NCBI RefSeq assembly: GCF_030269925.1 | Contig: NC_085129.1 | Coordinates: 15,925,501-15,989,500, forward strand | DNA length: 64,000 nt | Direction: 5' to 3' | Source: Bombyx mori | Lineage: Eukaryota > Arthropoda > Insecta > Lepidoptera > Bombycidae | In this document: in pieces, positions 23,563 through 35,156 of the stretch | How the letters are laid out: every line of letters starts with the position of its first letter | How positions within the stretch are numbered: position 1 is the stretch's first letter | Program-made: the position numbers and the translations under genes | Notes under the pieces: generated by a model | The model's input: only the letters and a program-made list of their open reading frames with translations | Database searches by the model: none | What the model was told of the DNA's origin: nothing

Positions 23563-23970
23563 ATTCTTCATTGTCTCCACCTTATCTCACTAGGTGGGGT
23601 CGGCACAGCGAATTTTTCTATTCCATTCTCTTCTATCAGCCGTTATCTTAACACTCATTCCTCTCTCTCTCATATCGTCATTCACACACTCCATCCATGT
23701 CTTCTTCGGTCGACCTCTTCCCCCTCTACCTTGCACTACCATTTCCATAAATCTCCTAGTCACGTGCATCTTCTCTTTACGCATCACATGTTCATACCAC
23801 GCTAACCGTCCGCTCTTTAGTTTGTTAATCACCGCTCAATACTTCCACACTTCCTCTGATCAGGGCTTTATCAAATCCCAAAAACGCCTTTATTCTTTTG
23901 TCTGTCTTTCTATTTATCTTCTCCGTGAATACTTGTTTGGTTCTCCGGATTAATCTACTAAACGCCTGAA
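23563..23970 (-). pseudogene. Non-LTR retrotransposon C-terminal fragment (family L)
   Basis: The minus-strand frame 23832-23590 encodes INKLKSGRLAWYEHVMR, RGGRGRPKKTWMECVNDDM and TADRREWNRKIRC, the basic C-terminal end of a LINE polyprotein, ending at the element's 3' end (gtggagacaatgaagaa in that sense). The same family appears at 25995-26515 (+), 60545-60745 (-) and 63934-64000 (-). Confidence 0.75.
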
Positions 23971-24577
23971 ATGACTCTAATAAGATTTTAATTACCAAGC
24001 AGAAATTTGTGTAATTTAGGATATTTTCATCCGATGTATATTAAGGGTTTTAATATGGGATGAAAATTGACATGAACCACGGCACACGTTGCTCTCGCCG
24101 CCTCCTGTTAATTAGCAATTTGCACGTTTTTTTCCTAACACGATATTATGCAAGTCGGACGCGTATACAGATGTATTTCTAAAAATTTTAATCTTCTGTG
24201 TAACAATCTATTCAAAAATATATTCCCATCGACACCGTCTCAGCTCTAGCAAGTAAATTTACCCTTTTCTACACGGCACAAGAGCGCCTTTCCCAACGCG
24301 AGAATTTTGTTTCTTAATACAAACCTAATATATTATTTACAGAATTTATAACATAACACAAAATAAGTAAAACGCCGAATTCAATGTTTTTTGGTTGCGA
24401 TGCCACTAGCAACAAATCAGATTAAAGGAACTTCATGATGATCTGCAAATACGATTGTTAATCAGATGCAGGTGGTCTCAGCTCCAATAACTCATCATCT
24501 TGCGCGAGGAATTAATTCTCACCTTATTTCTCTCTAACGTAGGATCATGGACGTTTATTTATCTTTTTTTTTCCTAA

Positions 24578-24820
24578 CTAAGCTGATAGCCTTGAGAGGC
24601 TATGTCAACGTAACCGGGCGAGTAGGTGAGCGCACGGGGTTCAAACCGGGAGTGTTGCCAACACTGGCCCTAGCAAGAGCAGCTCTTCGCAGAATCTACC
24701 ACCGGACCGGAAACGCGACCGGCGAGAAACTCAGTGGCCTGTGTCTACGGGTTAATTTACTCGTCGAGCCCTTCGTCGCAAGCGACGGGTTCTATAAGGA
24801 CGGTGATCGGCGCTTGTAGT
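24578..24820 (-). repeat. Retroposon family 2 copy
   Basis: Reverse orientation: ctgatagccttgagaggcta, gtgagcgcacggggttcaaa, accaccggaccggaaacgcg and gagcccttcgtcgcaagcga. Confidence 0.75.
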
Positions 24821-24838
24821 CGTCGTGGCTTAAAAGAT

Positions 24839-25290
24839 AAGAAGTCCTTGTGGCCTAAAGAATAGAAGTCCGGTGCATTCGTATGTAGCGATGCAACGGT
24901 GTTCGAATCCCGCAGGCGGGTACCAATTCTTCTAATGAAGTAGGTACGTACTTAACAAATATTCACGATTGACTTCCACGGTGGAGGAATAACATCGTGT
25001 AATAAAAATTAAACCCGAAAAATTATAATTTGCGTAATTATTGGTAGTAGGACATCTTGTGAGTCCGCACGGGCAGGTACCACCACTCTGCCTATTTCTG
25101 CCGTGAAGCAGCAATGCGTTTCAGTTTAAAGGGTGGGGCAGTCGTTTTAACTATACTAAGATTTTAGAACTTATATCCCACGGTGTGTGGCGCCTTTACG
25201 TTGTAGATGTCTATGGGCTTCAGTAAGGCAGTAACCACTTTACAGCAGGTGGGCTGCGAACTCGTCCACCCAACTAAGCAATAAAAACAA
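24839..25290 (+). repeat. Bm1-like SINE, full length with tRNA-like head
   Basis: The head ccttgtggcctaaagaatag, then gcaacggtgttcgaatcccg (a good B box), cgattgacttccacggtgga, the core and the tail ccacccaactaagcaataaa. A second short head-like duplicate (cgtcgtggcttaaaagataa) lies immediately upstream at 24820. Confidence 0.85.
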
Positions 25291-25802
25291 TTTACCATTC
25301 GGTCCACAGGATCGGATAATTAATTATCTTGTAAAGTATCAGCGGCGTGTCAGTTTATAAAATCGTACTGTTTCCTTGCCAGTATCAGCGGGCCAATCTA
25401 TCGTTAAGCAACGGGTATTGAATACCCTCCGAGCATGAGGTGGTCTTGCTTCCTCCACTGTAATTTTTTAATGGAACTTTCCATCAACATTGACCAACAT
25501 ACAGAAAAATGTGATAATGACAGTACTAACTTGTAACTAGTTCTCTGTAGTCGTGTATTCACTTTAATTAATGGGTAACACTCGAATTTTAGCGTTCAGT
25601 CCAAGAGCAGAGCGTGGAGCGACGTTTATAAATTAAAAAGTACCACTTAGTTTTGAAATCACTTTTTTATTTTTAATACGGTGTACGAGCTCACGGCCCA
25701 TGCGGTGTTAAGTGGTCACAAATATAAATTTCTACGTTGATACCGCACTGCAAAACAATCTATATCAACAATGAATGTTTCGCAGCGGAAACATTATTAA
25801 AC

Positions 25803-25915
25803 GGTAGGCAGCGGCTTGGCTCTGCCCTGGCATTGCTGACGTCCATGAGCGATGATAACTACTCACCAATAGGTGGGCCGTATCCTCGTCTGCCTACAAG
25901 GTCAATAAAAAAAAC
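25803..25915 (+). repeat. Retroposon family 3 copy
   Basis: gtaggcagcggcttggctct, gaccatgagc-type segment, aggtgggccgtatcctcgtc and ctacaaggtcaataaaaaa. Its last 70 bases can be aligned with the tail of the Bm1-like SINE. Confidence 0.75.
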
Positions 25916-25994
25916 GGGCAGAGCAATTGTAACTGTCGTTACAAAGCACTTAAAATATGACATTATAAATTACGCTTTGACTGTTGAGGAATTT

Positions 25995-26515
25995 GATTTC
26001 ATAAATTACGATGCATGCGGCAACAGCATACGATCGTAAAATGCCCCTTCAGCTCGAGGGGAAAATTTACAAAACGATCATCAGACCTGTCGTGCTGTAT
26101 GGATCTGAATGTTGGGGGACGAAAGTAAAGCATGAACGAGGAGTGCATGCGGCAGAGTTGCGAATGTTGAGGTGGATGTGTGGAGTGACAAGAATGGACA
26201 AGATAAAGAATGAGTATTTCAGAGGAAGTGTGGAAGTAGCCCCGATAATCAACAAATTAAAGAGCGGACGGTTAACGTGGTATGGTATGAAGAGAAGATG
26301 CATGTGATTAGGAGACGTATGGAAATGGTAGTGCAAGGTAAAGGGGGAAGAGGTCAACCGAAGAAGACATGGATGGAGTGTGTGAATGACGATATGAGAG
26401 AGAAAGGAGTAAGTGTTGAGATGACAGCTGATCGAAGAGAATGGAATGAAAAATTCGCTGTGCCGGTCCCACCTAATGGGATAAGATGGAGAAAAAGAAG
26501 AAGAAATTTCGATGC
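25995..26515 (+). pseudogene. Non-LTR retrotransposon C-terminal fragment (family L)
   Basis: Encodes YKTIIRPVVLYGSECW, LRMLRWMCGVTRMDKIKNEY and INKLKSGRLTWYG, then after a frameshift near 26282 RGQPKKTWMECVNDDM and TADRREWNEKF. It covers the end of the reverse-transcriptase thumb and the C-terminal region. It is truncated at the 5' side and disrupted. Confidence 0.8.
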
Positions 26516-26648
26516 AATTTTAACCCTAACCTCATTTACCCAAGGTAGAGAGCGGGTTTCACATTTATTACCCAAGATCACCAGCCATCACGTGACACCG
26601 ATACCTAATGGTTCATGGACATAATAACGAAACTATTCACTAACATTT

Positions 26649-26905
26649 TTTTCCTTTTTTTTATTGCTTAGATGGGTGGACGAGCTCACAGCCCACCTGG
26701 TCTTAAGTGGTTACTGGAGTCCATAGACATCTACGACGTAAGTGCGCCACCTACCTTGAGATAAAAGTTCTAATCTAAGGTCTCAAGTACAGTTACAACG
26801 GCTGCCCCACCCTTCAAACCGAAACGCATTACTGCTTCACGGCAGAAATAGGCAGGGTGGTGGTACCTACCCGTGAGTCCTCACAAGAGGTCCTACCACC
26901 AGTAA
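26649..26905 (-). repeat. Bm1-like SINE, reverse
   Basis: tttttattgcttagatgggt through gagtcctcacaagaggtcct and accaccagta; headless. Confidence 0.85.
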
Positions 26906-26999
26906 TATGATACAGTACAGTAATCCACATACCGTAGCGTAGACAGACAGACTTATAATCATCGCCCACTCTTACGAATTGAACCACGCGACTTCCGCC

Positions 27000-28550
27000 A
27001 TCCTCTGGCCGCAGTTATTTACCGTTTAGCGCGCGTACTCATGAGGCTTTTAGTGTGAAAACGTGTTAATTCACAAACAATACCCATTTTTTATTGTTAT
27101 CATTAGATACTGTTTAACTCGTTCGCGGGGCGCTCCCATTTAACGCGGCGCGGACACTAATTGTTTGGTTAAACGGGACATTTTATTTGACTTTCTCTTC
27201 TTGTGCTTAAAGCTTTATCTCGTACATTATAATTTCGGGCCATCGAGAAACCAGTAATGTACTCGCGGACGTGTTTATCAAGACCGAAGACGCGAGGAGG
27301 TGACGCGGCTGCTTGCCGAGACAGTCGCTTCGATAATTATCAGCTCCGTAACGTTAGGAAACTGGCGAAGACACACTTAGGAACAACGAGAAGAGGAGAT
27401 CAGTCCAGAGCTCGGTGATATATGGCCACAAGATCGCCCTACGCACCACAACGTATGAGCTATCATAGATCATTTTAAGAGCAGTAACTGCCGACACTTC
27501 ACAATTAATTTTACACTTCCAGATACGGAACCATGAGAAATTTTTCGGTACTGGTCTTCGATACCGTCCGATCGGTGGCTGCAAGAAAAAAAAACCCTTC
27601 CGAATCCTTTTAGTTTAAAAGTTTCCCCGGAAACCCTTTATTAGACTCGTGTACCTCTCAGCGCTCTTTAGGACTTGGCTTGTGCGACGGGAAAAAGGTT
27701 TACTCGGAAATACAAACCCAGGTATGCAATTTTTTTTGGAAACATTGTATTATGTACTGTATACCACAGACAAATTTGCATTTTGCATTGCACAGATAGA
27801 TAAATGAGCTCATTGACATCCTAGTATCGAATGGTTTTACCGCCTCCCACCACCCGCCACAAACAACTCGCAACATCATTCAGACAAATCATTCGTTTTG
27901 TTGTTTAACCGGGCAAACGAGCTTACCGAGAATATGGTGTTAGGTTGTTACCGGAACCCACAGACTTCGAAACGTTTATTCCGCCACCTACCTTGAGACA
28001 TGAGGTCCTTTCCAAATGTATAGCGGCTAACGTTGTCGAAGGGCTCCGAAAGAGGTGCGTAAAAGTCCCTAAACAAGCCCGTCGCTAAGACTGGAAAAGA
28101 GGGTTCTCTTTTCCAATCTTACCACATCCACAACGAATCCTATATCTTGAGACGCACCTGCAGAGTAGGCTCACTTGCAAAAATTGAAAACCATAAAAAA
28201 CAAAATAAACCCAAATTCCACATCTAAATTATCCACAGACAACAATCCACCGCGTGTATACAGAAAATTGCAAAACAATTGTAGAAACACGATTTGAAAT
28301 TGTGGGGAAATGCTTGTATTTTGAAGATCTAGGGACTGCAGAATTGTACACGGCAATGTAAGAAGGGGGCGTCCTAAGACTTGAATGGACTGCGCGTAAG
28401 GAGATTATGCGAGAAAAGGGTCTCAATGGAAGACCCTGCTTCACTTCATTTGGACCTTCACATAGCCATTACCAATAAGGGCCAAAAGTAGAAGAAGAGT
28501 GCAGAATTGTATAATAGGAACGCTGTACAGTGCGTCGTGGTCCACGACTA
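27000..28550. other. No gene recognised
   Basis: Mixed sequence with weak SINE-like words near 27800-27990 (gataaatgagctcattgaca; agcttaccgagaatatggtg), probably ancient repeat copies. The open frames are short and unrelated to known families. Confidence 0.35.
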
Positions 28551-28560
28551 ACAAAAAATA

Positions 28561-28612
28561 CACGAAGATATGTATGTCTATATAGAACACGAAGATATGT
28601 ATGTCTATATAG
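28561..28612. repeat. Tandem duplication, 27-base period
   Basis: cacgaagatatgtatgtcta plus tatagaa is repeated perfectly at 28561 and 28588 (second copy 25 bases). Confidence 0.85.
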
Positions 28613-28850
28613 ACAAGCCACGATCGAATACCATCTGCTGTTCACTTTACAGTAAGGAACATCTCGAAAACCCAACACAGGTTGCTTTGACCCTGTCAAA
28701 ATGACATATATAGCTTAAACGCCACGACATCCAGGTTTAGACGAGCACTGACGACATACAAATGAGTGCTGCTCCTCTGCCAAGTTCTTTTCTAAATCAC
28801 TAATCAGACATTCAAACGAACCGGTTCATAGTTGTGCTTGGCTGATAGCA

Positions 28851-29008
28851 GGTGGAGTAGCCGCTGTAACTATACTGAGACCTTAGAACTTATATCTCAA
28901 GGTGGGTGGCGCATTTACGTTGTAAATGTCTATGGGCTCCAGTAACCACTTAACACCAGGTGGGCTGTGAGCTCGTCCACCCATCTTAGCATTAAAAAAA
29001 AACAAAAA
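28851..29008 (+). repeat. Bm1-like SINE, 3' half
   Basis: ggtggagtagccgctgtaac through tcgtccacccatcttagcat and an A-rich run. Confidence 0.85.
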
Positions 29009-29537
29009 AAAGATGCTAAGTAAATGAAAAAAGTATACATTATAATAATAATTGGCGCGATGGTAAAATTAATTTTAGGAAAGATTAATTAAGCCGCGAG
29101 TGTTTTCAGTGATTCGCATAAACTGAAGAAAAGAAAGAGAAAAAAATAAGATTAAATTCTCGAACAGAAAACCGGGGTGGGAAAAATGCCGACTTTCGTT
29201 TCCCGCGTAAAAACCTTTGTGACAGCAAAAATGGCGGGACCGTGCGCCCATTACGGACAAGTGACGCCTTGACCGGCCGTGTAATTGCACAAAATATATA
29301 TTTTAATAACGAAAGTTACGACAGAGAAGAAGAGACAATTTTGACTTATTTATCGGTGTAGCCGCAGGAAAGCATTATTAAAATATGCGCCTCAAATTCG
29401 TAAGCATCCATCTTTGAAGACGGTGAAAAAATCATTTGAGAAAATTTAAACTTCAATACATCGTGTTTAAAACAGATTTCCGTCTGTGCGTCTGTATCAA
29501 AATTAATGTTCACAATCGCTGAATCATTTTTGTTTTT

Positions 29538-29628
29538 TTTATTGCCCTTGTAGGCAGACGAGCATACGGCCCACCTGAAGGACGCCAACAATGCCAGGGG
29601 CAGAGCCAAGCCGCTGCCTACCGTTCCA
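29538..29628 (-). repeat. Retroposon family 3 fragment
   Basis: Reverse: ttattgcccttgtaggcaga, acgagcatacggcccacctg and gccaggggcagagccaagcc. Confidence 0.75.
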
Positions 29629-29814
29629 CACAAACAAAGTTTTTGTTGTTAAAGAAAACGTTCATTCTAAATTCATACCCTTTTTAACTAGGCATCTTTC
29701 TATGTACCTAACTCTATCTAACAGTATATTTTAAGGTAATGACCACAAACCCTAAAATAATGTGAAGACCGCACCCATATTAGGATAAGAAGTCAAAGTT
29801 CCTTTTAAGGGGTG

Positions 29815-30205
29815 GAGGGATTGCTTGTGGCCCACAGACTTTCATAGCTTCACCAGGACATGTGGACGAACATGGGCTCAGCCGGGTAAGGCAAAATCTG
29901 CTAAGAGCGGCCATGTCGTCCTAAACACGTCATTACGGATCCTCCCGAACCATTAACGATACTTTTAAGCACCGGCCACCGTCCTTAGGATCCGTCCGAG
30001 TAAATTAACCGATAGACACAGCCCACTGAGTTTCTCGCTGAATCTTCTCAGTGGATCGCGTTTCTGATCCGGTGGTAGATTCTGCGAAGCACTACTCTTG
30101 CCAGGGCCAGTGTTAGCAACACTCCGGTTTGAGCCCCGTGAGATCACCTACACGTCAAGAAGCTGACAGCCTCTCGAGGCTATCAGAATAGGTAGGGAGA
30201 AAACA
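29815..30205 (+). repeat. Retroposon family 4 / family 2 composite
   Basis: Starts with a family 4-like stretch (tcaccaggacatgtggacga, gggctcagccgggtaaggca), continues with ctaaacacgtcattacggat, and ends as family 2 (tctgatccggtggtagattc, ttgagccccgtgagatcacc, A-rich tail). Confidence 0.65.
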
Positions 30206-30548
30206 ATAAACAGCGGCCCAAGTGCCTTCGACGGAGAGAAATCTAGGACAGCTGCTTCGTAAATGGATCTAGTACCGGATCGGAATCGCGACCCACGAAA
30301 AGACCCGTAATAATATCTCAGGATGGTTGTACGGCGCGGGCTGATGTTATAGGCTAGGTTTGTCGTCGAGCTTGTCGCAGAGAGCGGTGATCTGTGGTTT
30401 GGGGGCTGTCAGTAGTGGCTTCCAAGAGAACTGCTAGTGGAGCAAAGGGATACGTTAGAACAGCTTTTAATTGTATAACAGCTATTTCACCCCACAAGCC
30501 GAAACTTATGGCGGGTACTCTACAAAAATACCTTTTTGAGCCCTCCAA

Positions 30549-30791
30549 CTGGTAGTAGGAGCTCTTGTGAGTCCGCACGGGTAGGTACCACTGCCCTGCC
30601 TATTTCTGCCGTGAAGCAGTAATGCGTTTCGGTTTGAAGGGTGGGGCAGCCGTTGTAACTATACTGAGACCTTCGAACATATATCTCAAGGTGGGTGGCG
30701 CATTTACGTTATAGAAGTTTATGGGCTCCAGTAACCACTTACCACCAGGTGGTCTGTGAGTTCGTCCACCCAAATAAGAATCTAAAAAAAA
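30549..30791 (+). repeat. Bm1-like SINE, headless copy
   Basis: actggtagtaggagctcttg through ttcgtccacccaaataagaa and an A-run. Confidence 0.85.
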
Positions 30792-31429
30792 ACTAACCGC
30801 TTATCTGCCATTTTTAAATAAAACTGAGTTTTCGATCTGTTTCGAGACAGGCAGTGGGATTCACGTCTATATGACTAGCTTCTAGCAGTCTAAAGAAAAT
30901 CGCCGTATCACTATCTCCATCACTCCACAACTGTAATGTTGGAATGTTCAAGAGTACTAAAACCCCTCCTTTCTCCTCCTCGACAAGCTGATGTGAAGCG
31001 ATTCCGCATTGACTTAGTAGAAGTCTCAACGCTATTGTACGACATGTTCCCTGTCCACTTAGATTCCTACCACTTCCGATCCCTGTTAAAAGTAAACTGG
31101 GGAAATAGGGGAGCAAAAAAGAGATAGGTGCAGACTATTAAGTTACAAGAACATTTATTTTGTGGGATTATAGTTACATCCCTATAATTGTTTATATTCC
31201 GATCCGAACTGTCGCAGGCGTGCACAGCACTAGAGCCAACCTCGCTCTAGCTAGGTCATTACGAAAACGAATTTAATTAATAATTCAGCATTTTACGCTT
31301 TAATTGGTTCATATTAAAATAATCATCTGAAATGAAAATTGAAAGACTTTATTTATTTTTAACATGTTTTTATGAGTTCGGTATGCTTGTACGTAACGGA
31401 ATTTTTGAACGTCATTCGCATCGTATTCC

Positions 31430-31850
31430 AGAAGTCCGATCAACTTGACAATTGGCACACGCGTCAAGGGCTGATGTCATTCCCGATCCTGCGGAAAGAA
31501 TGGAAAGCAGTCAACGTCGCCCCAGACACGTCATTTCGAATCCTCCCGATCCACTAACAGTGCTTTTAGGTACCTCAAGCACCGTACATCGTTCTCGTCG
31601 AAACCGTCGCTGGCGACGAAGGGCTCGACGAGTAAATTAACCCTCAGACACAGCCCACTGAGTTTCTCGCCGGGTCTTCTCAGTGGGTCGCGTTTCCGAT
31701 CCGGTGGTAGATTCTGCGAAGCACGGCTCTTGCTAGGATTTGTATTAGGAACGTCGTCAGGTTTGAGCCCCGTGAGCTCACCTACTAGTTAAGGTTAGGC
31801 TGATATAGCCTCTCAAGGCTATCAGCTTAGGTAGGATAAAAAAAAGGCTG
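31430..31850 (+). repeat. Retroposon family 2, longest copy
   Basis: Extends farther 5' than other copies: ttgacaattggcacacgcgt, aatggaaagcagtcaacgtc and ctcgtcgaaaccgtcgctgg, then agtttctcgccgggtcttct, tccgatccggtggtagattc and the tail aggctatcagcttaggtagg with an A-run. Probably a LINE 3' end. Short open frames inside are not recognisable. Confidence 0.75.
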
Positions 31851-31892
31851 ATGACAATACAATAATTTCATAAATTTGCTTCTTTTTTTAGG

Positions 31893-32115
31893 ATTGAGGG
31901 ATTCCTAGTGGCCCAGAGGCCTTTCCAGTTTCACCAGGACAGGTGCGCGAGCAAGGGCTCAGCCAGGAGGAGTGAGATTTGCTAACAGCTACCCGAGCGT
32001 CTCCAAAGGAGACCTAACAACTCAAGAATAGCTGCTTCGCGAAAGAATCAACCGCCGGATCGGAATCGCGACCCGCGATGAGGAGTTCCGGCGAGAAAAT
32101 CAACGGGCTAATGTT
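31893..32115 (+). repeat. Retroposon family 4 copy
   Basis: ggattgagggattcctagtg-type start, ggcctttccagtttcaccag, gagcaagggctcagccagga, tccaaaggagacctaacaac, ccgccggatcggaatcgcga and gagttccggcgagaaaatca. Other copies: 60020-60215 and 61350-61485. Confidence 0.7.
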
Positions 32116-32549
32116 TATTTAGGTTACGCATTGCACGTCGAACTCTTTGTCGAGTTCGACGAGTACGGTTACCGGGGTCCCTGTTCCTAGCGTTATAGCT
32201 GAAGGCGTCTAATGCAAGGGTTACTGGATCGTATAGATCCGTAAAGACGCGATAACTTTGTTCAGATGTCCTGACCAGTATTAACAATATATAACAGAAG
32301 ATGAAATTGTTAATGAAGTTTGCCAATTAAGAACGTTTTTATTTTATAAACAAATTTTTGGACTTTATTTAGCTAAGAAAGGTTTATTTTGTCTGTTTCT
32401 TTGTGTAAATACAAAAATTAAATTTCCAAGTATATTGTTTTTCAAATAATATTCTGAACTATGTTTATTTAATTATGGGGTACAAACGAGCTGACGGCCC
32501 ATCAGGTGTTAACTGATCACCGGGACACACAGAGGTCGCGATATAATTT

Positions 32550-32792
32550 TTTTTTTTGCTTAGATGGGTGGACGAACTCACAGCCCACCTGATGTTAAGT
32601 GGTTACTGGAGCCCATAGACATCTACAACGTAAATGCGCCACCCACCTTAAGATATAAGTTCTGAGGTCTCAAGTATAGTTACAACGGCTGCCCCACCCT
32701 TCAAACCGAACCGCATTACTGCTTCACGGCAAAAATAGGCAGGGTGGTGGTACCTACCCGCGTGGACTCACAAGAGGTCCTACCACCAGTAA
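32550..32792 (-). repeat. Bm1-like SINE, reverse
   Basis: ttttttgcttagatgggtgg through ggactcacaagaggtcctac and caccagta; headless. Confidence 0.85.
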
Positions 32793-32799
32793 AACGAAT

Positions 32800-35148
32800 A
32801 CGACAACTCGTCTTGGGGCATAAGGTCTTCTCTCAATTTAGAGAATAACTCCTGGCTTACCCTACTAACTGGACTCCATGACTACTTTGCAGCAGAAATA
32901 GGCAGGATGGGAACTAGTCTTGCTCTCGATTATAATTAAAACAAAAATTAATGATTTTCACATATTATTTTTAATGTCGATATTGGTTTTTTTTAAGTTT
33001 TCCCCTTAGGTGTTTTTCAATTATTATTATTTTTTTCGAAACGTATACCATCTTTTAATCCACATTTGACTATTTATTAATTAAAAATAACGAAAAACAT
33101 GTTGAATTAATCACAGTCCTCCTACGTCTTACTTCGTCCCAGTGTGGAAGATACCTAACTAGAATAATCGAATCACGAAACTCACCTAGTATTATTTTTA
33201 TATTTAGACCTGTGCCATTAGAATAAATGCGTAAAAAATGGATCCATTCATCAAAAAGAGTAGTCCGTTAAACAAAAAAAATAAAATGATCAATACACAC
33301 AAAAGCAAATAAATATTTTGAAAGTTCTAAACAAAAGCGAGACCTAAACACAAAGGTTTGAACTTCGAAACCACGTGGAGCGCCAAGGTCGAATTTATGT
33401 TTTCAACTTGTCAAGCGGCGGCGTGTGATAAATTAATTCTACGGGCCGTTATCATGGCCCGTCCCACCCGACTATGAACGTTAAGACATCAACATACGGT
33501 CGTGTTTCGCTTGCGCACCGATTCCACGCATAGTCGCCAACCCAGGCAATATATCTTAGGCCGTGTACTGCCCCTGACAGTTCGTAAACAAACTGGAGCT
33601 ACCGCAACAAAGGATGTCTGTCGTTTTGCACATCAAAAACCGAAACCCGTGCCAAATTTGTTCGCTAAGAAAGCTGTATTCTACAAATAGCTATTATGAC
33701 ATAGATTAATATTGATATTTTATTCAAATGCGATAGTTTACTCACCAGAATACACCACCTAGGTATATTAGAATACAAAGTCATCTGTAGAACGTCTTGC
33801 ACATATCGATCAGTCTTGCAGTTCTCAAAAACACCACTTACGACGAAAAAAAACGTAGTAGAGGTTAGCACCAAAAAGTTCAACAGTGTTTACAATGCAC
33901 GTCACTCAGATAGTAAACGATGTTTTTTAATTACGTACACGGAACGGTTTAAATAACGTAATCAGGTCGTTAAATGAATCACTATCAAAATAAAAATAGT
34001 GTAGACGCCGCGTCGTCGGGCGCGCCGCTGCCTGTCTGCCGTGCTGTCAATATTCGTCAAAATGAAAATGGCGACACCCTCAGCTCCTGCCTGTCCAGCG
34101 ACTCCGTCCCGCTCTACTTCATATAGTTAACAAGGACGGAAAACAGCCGCGCTTCTTCGGCTCGACCCGGCTGATTTGACATGTCACGCCCAACATCATA
34201 CATTTTGCGTAATAACACGCTCGAGAACGCGTGCTAACCCGTTTTAATAACATTCATTTACGATGGTTACGATTCTGACGTCGTGTACTGAAAGTATTGT
34301 AAATTCATTGTTGAACTGCAGAGTAAAGTCAGTATTATTTATTTAATCGTCATTGCGCATGGTAAGATCGTCCCACCATTCAATATCTGTCGTTTCAGCG
34401 CCTCCTACTTCTTATTTTATTCAGACAGTCGTTTTTTTTTTCTCTGATCCCGACTGCATTAACTCGATACTCGAGTCGCAATGCAGTTCGACTCATAATG
34501 AAGTTATCTTCCTATACTCTTTGGAATGATCCGTCTTTCGACTTACGAGCTAATTAATTAATTCCGCTACCTAATAACTTTATCCTCCTCTTTCTTGTTG
34601 AGGTTTAAATTCAACAATATCAAATATTCAAAAGTGATATGGATTGATGGAAACTGAGCATTTACAAGTGCTTAAACTATGATTAATGTTAGGAAAAAAA
34701 GAGATTAAACATTTTTCTCAATACTTGACCCGATTTTTTTATAATTATGTATGTGTAAATATCAATCACCCCGAAGCAACAAAGTTTTACAAGCCTTGGT
34801 ACAGAGTTACATTATTTAAAACAGACACATGTAGTAATTATTGTAATAGATAACATTAATGATCCATAATTATATTTAAAACCTTGATAATAATTATAAG
34901 GCAGTGGTAATAAATCAATCAAAACCAGTCACGCCTTCTATGCCAAAATAGACCTAATGGTAAAGTTGATTGGAACAACGTACGATCCGTGCATATTTAT
35001 CTTTTGTGTGAAAGTATAAATTTATAAAAATTTTTAGGTTGTAGGTTTAAATTATTAACGTGTACAAATATAGTGGGTCGTTCCTGGCTTATACCACAGC
35101 AAGACATCAAACTAGTTCAAACCAGTGAATATTTTAGAGCGAACAGCT
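32800..35148. other. No gene recognised; CpG-rich patch near 34000-34200
   Basis: Mostly AT-rich. 34005-34190 is CpG-rich and contains a 21-codon frame (34061-34126), which could mark an unannotated promoter or first exon. No exon could be linked to it. Confidence 0.3.
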
Positions 35149-35156
35149 GTTCAGTG

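Noticed and set aside
24880..24930. tRNA gene
   Set aside because: The A- and B-box-like words belong to the head of a SINE; cloverleaf arms do not close and the same sequence recurs in other SINE copies.
28229..28699. Minus-strand open frames of 60-76 codons
   Set aside because: They overlap a tandem duplication, have no initiation context or domain, and look like chance.
30814..31127. Open frames on both strands between two repeats
   Set aside because: No family resemblance on either strand and no splice sites of matching phase nearby.
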